Position numbers and translations under genes: made by a program. A DNA stretch of 22,568 bases from DAOUFU01 sp034429275. Its GTDB lineage: Bacteria > Chloroflexota > Anaerolineae > Aggregatilineales > Aggregatilineaceae. The stretch spans positions 1-22,568 of the forward strand of contig DAOUFU010000354.1 in NCBI GenBank assembly GCA_034429275.1. Direction: 5' to 3'. The notes beneath the pieces were generated by a model. The model searched no databases, was not told the origin of the DNA, and was given only the letters and a program-made list of their open reading frames with translations. Every line of letters begins with the position of its first letter. Positions within the stretch are counted from its first letter, which is position 1. Below are positions 15,069 to 22,568 of the stretch, piece after piece.

Positions 15069-16029
15069 GTTTTTCCCCAGTCCCATACGACACCCACCAT
15101 CTCGATGAAATGAAGATGACCGCTGTGATCGTCCCGATGATGAGCAGAAGCATCCACGCCATCGCCGATGCGTACCCCATCTCGTGATATGTCCATCCCT
15201 GGATGTACATATGCAGGGTATAGAACAGGGTGGAATTGAGCACCCCTCCCCGGCCACCACCGATGATATACGCCTGGGTGAAGGCCTGGAACGCGCCGAT
15301 CATCTGCATAATCAGGTTGAACATGATCACCGGCGAGAGCAGCGGGATGGTGATGGAGAAGAACTGCCGCACCTTGTTCGCGCCGTCAACGGCTGCCGCT
15401 TCATAATACTCTTGCGGAATCTGCTTCAGCCCGGCCAGGAAGATGATCATCGATGAGCCGAACTGCCACACCGTCAACAGGATCAGCGTCCACAACGAAT
15501 ACTTAGGGTTGGTGATCCAGCCGGGAAGATCGGTGAAGCCGAGGATCGACAGGAAGTCATTCACCAGCCCGTCTTTTTCGAACAGCTTCCTCCACAGCAC
15601 CGCAATCGCCACCGACCCACCGAGAAGGGTGGGGATATAGTAGACGGCGCGATAAAACGCCACCCCTCGCAGCTTCTGGTTCATCAACATGGCTACCGCG
15701 AGGGCAAAAATCAGCTTGAGCGGCACCGACACGAATACATATTTGAAGGTCACAGACAGGGACTTCATGTAATACCGGTCCGCGCGCATGACCTCGCCGC
15801 TGGGTGCGGTGAACTGGGACTGCCCCAAGACCGAGCCGAACATTTTTTGATAGTTGGCCAGCCCGATATACTGCGTCGAATCGGGCTTTGTGAAGTCGTA
15901 ATCGGTAAAACTGAGGCGCAGCGAATAGGCCATGGGGTAAAGCGTCAGCATGAAGAACCCCACAAGCCACGGCATAAGGAACATATAGGGGACAGTGTTG
16001 CGCCTGAAAAACCTGGCAATAGCGGACAT
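14956..16029 (-). CDS. Sugar ABC transporter permease, MalF type (CUT1), with abnormal C-terminal extension
   Basis: This is the partner permease of the MalG-like protein. The start is ATG 16029 with AAGGA about 9 bases upstream; an in-frame extension to 16101 is not supported. Helices and loops are typical: FLMPWLVGFFMLTLYPMAYS, FYRAVYYIPTLLGGSVAIAV and the EAA loop EYYEAAAVDGANKVRQFF. The family normally ends soon after RWWVSY. Here the zero frame runs on for about 40 residues (from HENRHG) inside the MalG-like gene in another frame, giving a 113-base overlap. A -1 shift or one extra base in the run GGGGAAAAA (15078-15070) would end the protein at TGA 15067-15065, overlapping the next ATG, giving 321 residues. 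This may be a real mutation, slippage or a sequencing error. Confidence 0.88.
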   Translation of the reverse strand: MSAIARFFRRNTVPYMFLMPWLVGFFMLTLYPMAYSLRLSFTDYDFTKPDSTQYIGLANYQKMFGSVLGQSQFTAPSGEVMRADRYYMKSLSVTFKYVFVSVPLKLIFALAVAMLMNQKLRGVAFYRAVYYIPTLLGGSVAIAVLWRKLFEKDGLVNDFLSILGFTDLPGWITNPKYSLWTLILLTVWQFGSSMIIFLAGLKQIPQEYYEAAAVDGANKVRQFFSITIPLLSPVIMFNLIMQMIGAFQAFTQAYIIGGGRGGVLNSTLFYTLHMYIQGWTYHEMGYASAMAWMLLLIIGTITAVIFISSRWWVSYGTGEKHENRHGCTPHADASLHHRPGAAHDLPHRLDDCQLVQA

Positions 16030-16081
16030 GAAGCAGTTTCCTTTAGCGTTGCCTGGCGAGCAATCAAAAGCCTTCAGAGAG

Positions 16082-16094
16082 ACCGGAGTCCGGT
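16082..16094. promoter_or_regulatory. Perfect palindrome upstream of the MalF-like gene
   Basis: ACCGGA-G-TCCGGT is a 13-bp palindrome with 6-bp arms, 53 bases upstream of the MalF-like ATG in the 159-bp gap after the LacI-type gene. It could be an operator, but it does not resemble the palindrome in front of the LacI-type gene. Confidence 0.3.
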
Positions 16095-16188
16095 TGTCCA
16101 TGTCATCAAAGAAATAAACGCGCCGTGAACTCGCTTGCTGTCACCTCTTTCTCCCCTGGCGCTGGCTCGCAGGTGGATTCCGCACCGT

Positions 16189-17208
16189 TCAGAATGACCG
16201 GGCAGGGCCGGTGGATTCCCGAACGATGAGCTGCACTTCCTCCGTCACCACCTGCTGGGGAAGATCAGGCTCTGCGAAGCGTCTCAGCAGCAGTTGAACC
16301 GCCGCACGCCCGCTTTCCTCCGCTTTGCCCGATACTGTGGTCAGCCGGGGGGTGATGTAACTGGAGAATGGGATATCGTCGAAGCCAGCCACAGAAAGAT
16401 CGCCCGGAATGTGCAGTCCCAGATCGTTGGCCGCGCGCATCACAGCCAGCGCGAGCATGTCATTGATCACCAGCAGTGCCGTCGGGCGATCGCGATCGCT
16501 CAGCAGGGTATAGGCGGCCTGGTAGGCATCTTCCATCTGGTCACCACAGTGCACCTCGTAGGCTGCGCTCTCGGTCAGGCCGAGGTCCTGCAACACCTGG
16601 CGATAGGTGAGCAGGCGGTCAAACCCTTGCACTTCCTGCGAGACGCCATAGATGAACCCGATTCGCCGGTGACCCAGTTCAACCAGGTGCTGCATCAGTG
16701 CGCGTGTGCCGCTGGCATAGCTGCGAGCCACGTGATCGAATTCGGCCTCGCCCGCCGTGATTTCAACAGCGGGGCGGCCCGACTTCCGCACATACTCGGT
16801 CACCTCGGCAGAGAGGCGCTTGACCGACGCCAGCAGGATGAAGCCATCGACGCGCTGCTGCACCAGTTCCTGCAGGGCGCGGATATTCTGTTCTGGGTGC
16901 AGCGAGAGATACACACTGTAACCGGCGGCTTGTAATTCGCCGGAAATGCCGGAAATGATCTGCCAGAAGAAGGGGTTGCGAATGGAGGGGAAGATCACGC
17001 CGACGGTTTTGGTGTGCCCCCGGCGGAGCGACTGTGCGCGGGCGTCGGGTTCATAACCGAGTTCAGCCATGGCGCGCAGCACCCGCTCGCGGGTCTCGGC
17101 GGAGATCGGGACTTTCAGGTCGGTCTGGTCGTTCAGCACATAGGACACAGTGGAACGAGAGACCCCTGCCCGGATTGCCACATCTTTTTGGGTGGGTCGT
17201 TTTTTCAT
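16189..17208 (-). CDS. LacI-family transcriptional regulator
   Basis: This is a DNA-binding repressor that responds to a sugar or derivative. It has 339 residues with an N-terminal helix-turn-helix (QKDVAIRAGVSRSTVSYVLN, 7-26), a hinge region around DARAQSLRRGHTKTVG, then a periplasmic-binding-like effector domain (VGVIFPSIRNPFFWQIISGI, RVDGFILLAS, RRIGFIYG, VAGFDDIPFSSYITPRLTTV). The motif order and length are standard. The start at 17208 is preceded by a recognisable promoter (17257-17285) and an 18-bp palindrome, suggesting autoregulation. It lies directly upstream of the sugar transporter genes and next to GH3, which are its likely targets. Confidence 0.95.
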   Translation of the reverse strand: MKKRPTQKDVAIRAGVSRSTVSYVLNDQTDLKVPISAETRERVLRAMAELGYEPDARAQSLRRGHTKTVGVIFPSIRNPFFWQIISGISGELQAAGYSVYLSLHPEQNIRALQELVQQRVDGFILLASVKRLSAEVTEYVRKSGRPAVEITAGEAEFDHVARSYASGTRALMQHLVELGHRRIGFIYGVSQEVQGFDRLLTYRQVLQDLGLTESAAYEVHCGDQMEDAYQAAYTLLSDRDRPTALLVINDMLALAVMRAANDLGLHIPGDLSVAGFDDIPFSSYITPRLTTVSGKAEESGRAAVQLLLRRFAEPDLPQQVVTEEVQLIVRESTGPARSF

Positions 17209-17237
17209 AAGGCTAAGACTTTTCGTTTAATCGTTTC

Positions 17238-17255
17238 AATTGACACGTGTGAATT
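17238..17255. promoter_or_regulatory. Candidate LacI-type operator
   Basis: AATTGACACGTGTGAATT is palindromic at 16 of 18 positions with a central CpG, a usual feature of LacI-family sites. It lies immediately downstream of the predicted -10 of the LacI-type gene and covers the expected start of transcription. A related sequence, TTGACACGTTTG, occurs at 17420-17431. Confidence 0.6.
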
Positions 17256-17256
17256 C

Positions 17257-17285
17257 AGTGTATCGTTACTTTTGGCCCACGTCAA
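17257..17285 (-). promoter_or_regulatory. Predicted sigma-70 promoter of the LacI-type gene
   Basis: On the minus strand TTGACG (17285-17280) and TACACT (17262-17257) are separated by exactly 17 bases. Transcription would start near 17250, inside the palindrome at 17238-17255. Confidence 0.65.
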
Positions 17286-17686
17286 GTGGGTAGAACCATG
17301 AAACATGCATTGCCTGGCCCTGAAGGGCACAGGCACAGGAAAAGCAAAACGCCCTCAAGGGGGTTGAAAATCAGGGTGCCAGCATCCCCTGTGGAGACGC
17401 TCCCGGCGATGCCCGAATGTTGACACGTTTGCCTGACATGAAACGTGGAGAGTCTGGAAGTGGTCGCCTGGGAGGGAGAACAAGCAACCCGTGCACGACT
17501 TTCGCCGGTGCCCACTATGGGGACATCAACGAGACCGGCACCGGGAACCCATCCCCGGCAGACGTGCGCAGGCGAGGATTCTGCGCGTTATTTGCCGGGG
17601 ATGGATGGCCAAAATCGATGGAGGGTCCACTCGCGGCCCTGCTGACCGTACCCGTACAGTGCCCGGTGAGTCAGGGACAGGCCCGC
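17286..17686. other. Structured intergenic region between GH3 and LacI-type genes
   Basis: No convincing gene is present in these 401 bases. Several stem-loops stand out: a 10-bp stem with TGAA loop and one bulge (17311-17335), which could end the GH3 transcript; CACGTTT/AAACGTG (17424-17430 and 17441-17447); CCGGTGCC/GGCACCGG (17505-17512 and 17537-17544); and a 12-bp perfect repeat at 17549-17604. Short open frames here lack codon-like pattern and ribosome-binding sites. Confidence 0.6.
17549..17604. repeat. Long inverted repeat with nested hairpin
   Basis: CCATCCCCGGCA (17549-17560) and TGCCGGGGATGG (17593-17604) are perfect 12-bp arms. Inside, GCGCAG (17566-17571) pairs with CTGCGC (17581-17586). 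There is no T-tract on either side, so it is not an obvious terminator. It could be a structured RNA, a repeat-family element, or a processing site. Confidence 0.6.
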
Positions 17687-19876
17687 TCACTCTGCGCGCA
17701 GGGTGACCTTGAGTAGATCGCGATCCCGTGACGAGGGGCCGACGAGGATCTCGAATTCGCCCGGCTCGACCACCGCCTGGCCCTCGGCGTTCACGATCTG
17801 GAACGCCTCCCAGGGCAGCACAATCTGCGCCGTTTTCGTCTCGCCAGGCGCGAGGTGCACGCGCGCAAATCCCTTGAGCGCTTTGTTCACCCAGGTGGCC
17901 GAAGTCACCACGTCGCTCACATAGACCTGCACGATCTCATCGCCTGCCCGCTGACCGGTGTTCTCGACATCGACTGAGACCGTCACCGCCTGCCCCCGCG
18001 CGAGGATCGGCGTGTCGATCCGCAGGTTCGAGTAACGGTACTGGGTATAGCTCAACCCGTGACCAAAGGGGAAGAGCGGCTCTTGCGTGAGATCGGCATA
18101 ACGGTCGCCATGCTGACCGCGCACCTGGCTGTAAAATACCGGCTGCTGGCCGACATGAACCGGGATCGAGATCGTGAGCTTGCCCGATGGGTTCAACTGG
18201 CCGAACAGTGCCTCGGCCAGGGCACGCCCGCCTTCCATGCCGGGGTTGAACAGCTCGATGATGGCGGCAGCACGTTTGGCGGCGGGCGGCAGCACGAGCG
18301 GCTTGCTGTTCACCAGCACGACGATCATCGGTTTGCCGGTTTTCTCCAGCGCATCGAGCAATGCGATCTGCCCACCCTGAAGCTCAAGCGTGGCCGTGCT
18401 CAACGTCTCGCCGATGAACCGCAGGTGATCGCCCACCACGGCCACCACCACATCGGCTTGCTGCGCGGCGGCGACTGCGGCGGGAATGCCGGATAGATCG
18501 TCATCGACGATGGAACAGCCGCGCTCATAGTGCACCGCGCAACTTTCAGGGGCCAGGGCGCGGATGCCATCGAGCACAGTGGTGGTCTTCTCGCGGGGAT
18601 GCTTGCCCGCTTCCGGCGGGTGCTGCGACGAACCGAGCGACCAGTCGCCCAACTGCTGCAAATCGTCATCGGCGTTGGGGCCGATGACGGCGATCGATTT
18701 TATCTTTGCGGGATCGAGTGGGAGCAGGCCGTTGTTTTGGAGCAAGACCAGGCTCTGGCGCGCCGCTGCGAGATTGACGGCGCGATGGTCAGCCCGTGCG
18801 ATTTCGGCGGCAGCGCGGGCGAGGTCCGGGCGGCGCGGATTCTCAAAAAGGCCCATGCGGAACTTCAACGCAAGCAAGCGGGCGCAAGGGGCATCGATCT
18901 CCGATTCGGCCAGGCGACCGCTGCGCACGGCCTCAATCGCCCCTTCGTAGAATTCTGGCGTGGTCATCATGACGTCGTTGCCAGCGCGCAGAGCCATGAT
19001 TGCAGCGTCGGCGTAGGTAGCGCAGACCTTCTGCTCCCTGACGAGGCGGCCAACATTATCCCAGTCGGTCACCACCACCCCACGGAACCCCCACTCGTCC
19101 TTGAGCACCTCTGTGAGCAGCCAGCGGTTGGCCGTCGAGGGCACACCATCAATCGACTGGTAGCCGGTCATGAAGGTCATTGCACCGGCACGGACAGCGC
19201 GCTCGAACGGCGGCAGGAAGTAGCTGCGCAGCTTGCGGCGCGAAAGATCGGCTTCCGAGGCGTCGCGACCGCCCTGTGTCTCAGAATAGCCCGCATAGTG
19301 CTTGGCCGTGGCCAGCACCGCCGTCGGATCGTCGAGGCCCCTGCCCTGGTAGCCGCGAATGAGCGCGGCCCCCAGTTCACCGATGAGGTAGGGGTCTTCG
19401 CCAAAGGTTTCCCCCGTGCGGCCCCAGCGCAGGTCGCGCGCCAGGCAAAGCACGGGCGAAAATGTCCAGTGAATCCCGGTGGGGGCCATTTCTTCGGCGG
19501 TCACGCGCCCGACCTGCTCGATCAGCTCAGGGTTCCAACTGCAGGCCATAGCCAGTTGGGTCGGGAAGATGGTCGCGCCCTTCCAGAACGAGTGGCCGTG
19601 GATGCCGTCCTCGCCGACGAGCAGCGGGATTCCGAGCCGGTTCTGGGCGGTCAGGTCCATCGCGCGGTTGATCTTTTCCCCCAGGATGTGCAGGATGGAG
19701 CCGGGCTGATAGGTGGTGATGAACGACAGGTCCTCGCTGCGAGCGTCCCATTGCATCAACTGGCCGACTTTTTCCTCCAGGGTCATGCGGCCAAGCAGGT
19801 CGGCAACCCGCTCTTCGACCGTCAGTGCAGGGTTGCGGTAGGCGGGCAGCGAGGAATCGGGTGAGAGTGATGACAT
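17687..19876 (-). CDS. Glycoside hydrolase family 3 (beta-glucosidase/beta-xylosidase-like)
   Basis: This is a retaining exo-acting beta-glycosidase of 729 residues. The N-terminal TIM barrel shows GEDGIHGHSF (about 88-97), RWGRTGETFGEDPYL (150-164), AKHYAGYSE (191-199) and the nucleophile D271 in VVVTDWDNVG. The alpha/beta C-terminal domain follows (SLVLLQNNGLLPL, VIGPNADD, VGDHLRFIGETLS). The protein ends with an FnIII-like domain (VTVSVDVENTGQRAGDEIVQVYV). There is no signal peptide, so it should act in the cytoplasm on imported oligosaccharides. AGGAG 8 bases before ATG 19876 supports the start. It is flanked by the LacI-type gene and the second Opp-like importer, either of which could be functionally linked. 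Glucosidase versus xylosidase activity cannot be settled from sequence. Confidence 0.94.
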   Translation of the reverse strand: MSSLSPDSSLPAYRNPALTVEERVADLLGRMTLEEKVGQLMQWDARSEDLSFITTYQPGSILHILGEKINRAMDLTAQNRLGIPLLVGEDGIHGHSFWKGATIFPTQLAMACSWNPELIEQVGRVTAEEMAPTGIHWTFSPVLCLARDLRWGRTGETFGEDPYLIGELGAALIRGYQGRGLDDPTAVLATAKHYAGYSETQGGRDASEADLSRRKLRSYFLPPFERAVRAGAMTFMTGYQSIDGVPSTANRWLLTEVLKDEWGFRGVVVTDWDNVGRLVREQKVCATYADAAIMALRAGNDVMMTTPEFYEGAIEAVRSGRLAESEIDAPCARLLALKFRMGLFENPRRPDLARAAAEIARADHRAVNLAAARQSLVLLQNNGLLPLDPAKIKSIAVIGPNADDDLQQLGDWSLGSSQHPPEAGKHPREKTTTVLDGIRALAPESCAVHYERGCSIVDDDLSGIPAAVAAAQQADVVVAVVGDHLRFIGETLSTATLELQGGQIALLDALEKTGKPMIVVLVNSKPLVLPPAAKRAAAIIELFNPGMEGGRALAEALFGQLNPSGKLTISIPVHVGQQPVFYSQVRGQHGDRYADLTQEPLFPFGHGLSYTQYRYSNLRIDTPILARGQAVTVSVDVENTGQRAGDEIVQVYVSDVVTSATWVNKALKGFARVHLAPGETKTAQIVLPWEAFQIVNAEGQAVVEPGEFEILVGPSSRDRDLLKVTLRAE

Positions 19877-20144
19877 AAACAGAACTCCTGAGGTGCAAAA
19901 AATCGTCGAAGGTCAGTCAAACATATGCCTGAAAAGCGCGGTAGCTCAACGTGTGATCGGAAGATGAGGGGAACAAGCGAATTGACCTGCGGGCCGCCTG
20001 GGGCAGATGTTGCACCTGCTCGCGCCAGGCAGCCCGTTTGTCATTGCGCCGGGGTTCATTCCACTCCCCTGCCAGAAGCAAGAGCATTGCGGGATCGCGG
20101 GCAAAAGGTTCGCAGTGTCCTACTCCGGGATCGCCCCAGGCTGC
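19877..20144. other. Intergenic region between GH3 and Opp-type ATPase genes
   Basis: These 268 bp carry the GH3 ribosome-binding site and presumably its promoter, which I could not identify with confidence. Imperfect inverted arms with 12 of 13 pairs (19992-20004 and 20133-20145) enclose about 128 bases; the right arm touches the stop codon of the ATPase gene. No gene is evident. Confidence 0.45.
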
Positions 20145-20943
20145 CTACACCGTCGAAAGGTCCCATTTTTCATGGAGCTTCGGGACATCCCTGAGCAGAC
20201 GCTGCGTATAGGCTTCTTTGGGGTTCAAAATCACCTCATCGGCAGAGCCGCTTTCGACGAACCGGCCATGCTCCATAATGTAGACGCTGTCCGACACGTA
20301 GTACGCCAGTCCGATGTCGTGCGTGATGAAGATCGGCGTCATGCCGATTTCGGTGCGCAGGTCCATCAGCATATCCAGAATGGTCGCGCGCGAGCAGGCG
20401 TCGATCATCGAAGTCGGTTCATCGGCCAGCAGAATTTTGGGCTTGAGCAAAAAGATGCGCGCAATCATCAACCGCTGCTGCTGCCCCCCGGAAAGCTCAA
20501 AGGGGTACTTATTGGTCAGTTCTTCAAATTTCAGGTTGACGAACTTGCACGCTTCTTGCATCATCGCGCGTTTTTGCTCATAGGGCAGCCTGCGACCGCC
20601 GCGCATCCGGATGCAGTCCAACAGCACCGTGTCGATCTTCCTGAAGATGTTATAGGAAGAGAACGGGTCCTGGAAGATGGCCTGGATGTTTTTCCAGTAT
20701 TCTCTCTTTTTTCGGTGAGTGCGGATGTCGCGCGGTTTCCCTTCGAAGTAAATCTCGCCTTCGGTGGGTTTGAGCAGCCCCAGCAGAATCTTGGCGAAGG
20801 TCGTTTTCCCGCTGCCCGATTCGCCCACAATCGAGACGATTTCGCCTTTTTTGAAGCTGAAATCGACATGATCGACGGCGACTGTGCGCTGGGGACCAAA
20901 ACCGAAGACGCGGGTGATCCCTTTGCCGCTCAGGATTTCGGTA

Positions 20944-20954
<11 letters not shown>
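20145..20954 (-). CDS. Oligopeptide-type ABC transporter ATPase (OppF-like, short form)
   Basis: This is an ATPase subunit of the right-hand Opp/Dpp-type importer. It has 269 residues with Walker A GESGSGKTT (44-52), the Q-loop FQDP (94-97), signature LSGGQ (154-158), Walker B ILLADEP (174-180) and switch histidine H212. It stops soon after the nucleotide-binding domain and lacks the C-terminal cysteine-bearing extension found in its partner and in the left-hand OppF. Its ATG overlaps the end of the partner ATPase gene by 11 bases, so translation is probably coupled. Adjacent GH3 suggests that the system could carry oligosaccharides rather than peptides, as known for some Opp-family importers. 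This is inference. Confidence 0.92.
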
Positions 20955-21954
<1,000 letters not shown>

Positions 21955-21961
21955 ACGATCC

Positions 21962-22568
21962 CTATTCCCTCAGCGCCGGGTTGAATACCTGGTCCAGGCC
22001 CGTATTCATCAAGTTCATCGAAAATGAAATCAAAGCGATCACAATGATCACCGGGAAATAGGCCCACCATTTGCCCATGATATGCGCCTGGTAGATCATG
22101 CCCCAGTTCATCATCAGCCCCAGAGTGGGGACTTCCGTCGTCCGCGGCCCCAGGCCAAGAATCGACAAATTGGCCTCAACCAGGATGCCGGACGAGATTT
22201 GCAGGATTAGCGCCATGACGACGTAGGAAGCGATGTAAGGGAAGATATCGGTCAGAAGGATGTGGGGGACCGAATGCCCGGAGAGTTTCGACAGGTTGAC
22301 ATGATCGCGGTTGCGCAGCGAGATAACCTGCGCGCGCACCGAGCGGGCCGTCCACACCCACGAGGTCAGCCCGATGACCACGGCAATCGTGAAGGCTCCG
22401 CGCTGTTCCTGCCCGATGCTGAAGGAAATCAGGATCGCCAGCACAAAAGTCGGAATGACGGTGAACAGGTTGGTGAAAAACAAGATCACATCGTCAACAA
22501 AGCCGCCCAGATAGCCGGAGAACAGCCCCAGTATCAAGCCAATGGACGGGGCGCTCCACCCTGCCACC
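21962..22568 (-). CDS. Oligopeptide-type ABC transporter permease (DppC/OppC-like), 5' end beyond window
   Basis: The visible 201 C-terminal residues are the core of a DppC-family permease: SGYLGGFVDDVILFFTNLF, the motif WVWTARSVRAQVISLRNRDH with the EAA-type loop, SILGLGPRTTEVPTLGLMMN, and the ending MNTGLDQVFNPALRE. The LGTDxxGRD motif and first helix would lie past the right edge. It is the first visible gene of the right-hand importer operon and is followed by the OppD-like ATPase. Confidence 0.9.
   Translation of the reverse strand, partial: VAGWSAPSIGLILGLFSGYLGGFVDDVILFFTNLFTVIPTFVLAILISFSIGQEQRGAFTIAVVIGLTSWVWTARSVRAQVISLRNRDHVNLSKLSGHSVPHILLTDIFPYIASYVVMALILQISSGILVEANLSILGLGPRTTEVPTLGLMMNWGMIYQAHIMGKWWAYFPVIIVIALISFSMNLMNTGLDQVFNPALRE

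Noticed and set aside
16294..16935. Plus-strand open frame of 213 codons opposite the LacI-type gene
   Set aside because: It is antisense to a canonical LacI-family protein and has no recognisable domain.
17413..17716. Short plus-strand frames between the LacI-type and GH3 genes
   Set aside because: They overlap one another in different frames, lack ribosome-binding sites and lie over strong inverted repeats. They look like chance frames.
18530..19864. Plus-strand open frame of 444 codons opposite GH3
   Set aside because: It mirrors the GH3 gene, which has a clear nucleophile motif and ribosome-binding site. The antisense product is low-complexity and unlike any protein I recognise.
19940..20130. 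tRNA-like string GCGGTAGCTCAA near 19940 and GGTTCG near 20107
   Set aside because: The D-arm-like string is followed by no anticodon stem, and the later GGTTCG is too far away to form a cloverleaf.

Overview
The window is about 22.6 kb of GC-rich bacterial chromosome. Its gene repertoire is peptide and carbohydrate ABC importers, glycoside hydrolases of families 2 and 3, a LacI-type repressor, a short malic enzyme and a membrane-anchored multiheme cytochrome c. This resembles a heterotrophic member of the Chloroflexota (Anaerolineae-like). That assignment is inferred from gene style only, with no marker gene to prove it. No rRNA, tRNA, CRISPR array, transposase or phage gene was found.

Layout, left to right. 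(1) 1-5523, plus strand: a dipeptide/oligopeptide (Dpp/Opp) transport operon holding a DppB-type permease, a DppC-type permease, a six-heme-motif cytochrome c, an OppF-type ATPase and a small DUF4870-like membrane protein, closed by a strong hairpin. The cytochrome sits where a DppD ATPase gene would normally be. (2) 5524-7950: a 16-bp tandem repeat, a minus-strand D-2-hydroxyacid dehydrogenase and, divergent from it, an enolase-superfamily dipeptide epimerase with complete catalytic and DxD substrate motifs. The two share a region with 16-bp direct repeats. (3) 7946-12675: a secreted GH2 glycosidase (minus), then divergently a malic enzyme followed by a thioredoxin-reductase-like flavoprotein that has lost its redox CxxC. 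(4) 12742-17285, minus strand: a LacI-family repressor, then a CUT1 sugar transporter (MalF-like, MalG-like, solute-binding protein last) ending in a rho-independent terminator. (5) 17287-19876: a highly structured intergenic stretch and a GH3 beta-glucosidase (minus). (6) 19877-22568, minus strand: a second Opp/Dpp-type importer (two ATPases and a permease cut by the window edge).

The genes suggest two linked functions. Peptides imported by the left operon could feed the dipeptide epimerase. Sugars released outside by GH2 and imported by the CUT1 system, and possibly by the right-hand Opp-type system, could be cleaved inside by the signal-peptide-less GH3 enzyme under LacI control. The malic enzyme and flavoprotein form a small redox pair.

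The most unusual item is the multiheme cytochrome embedded in a peptide-transport operon, next to an ATPase with a four-cysteine C-terminal motif (Cx5Cx6Cx17C). Others are a possible -1 slip site at the MalF/MalG junction that would restore an ATGA stop-start overlap, a chain of tiny overlapping reading frames before the sugar-binding protein, and a near-perfect LacI operator just downstream of the lacI-type gene's own -10 element.
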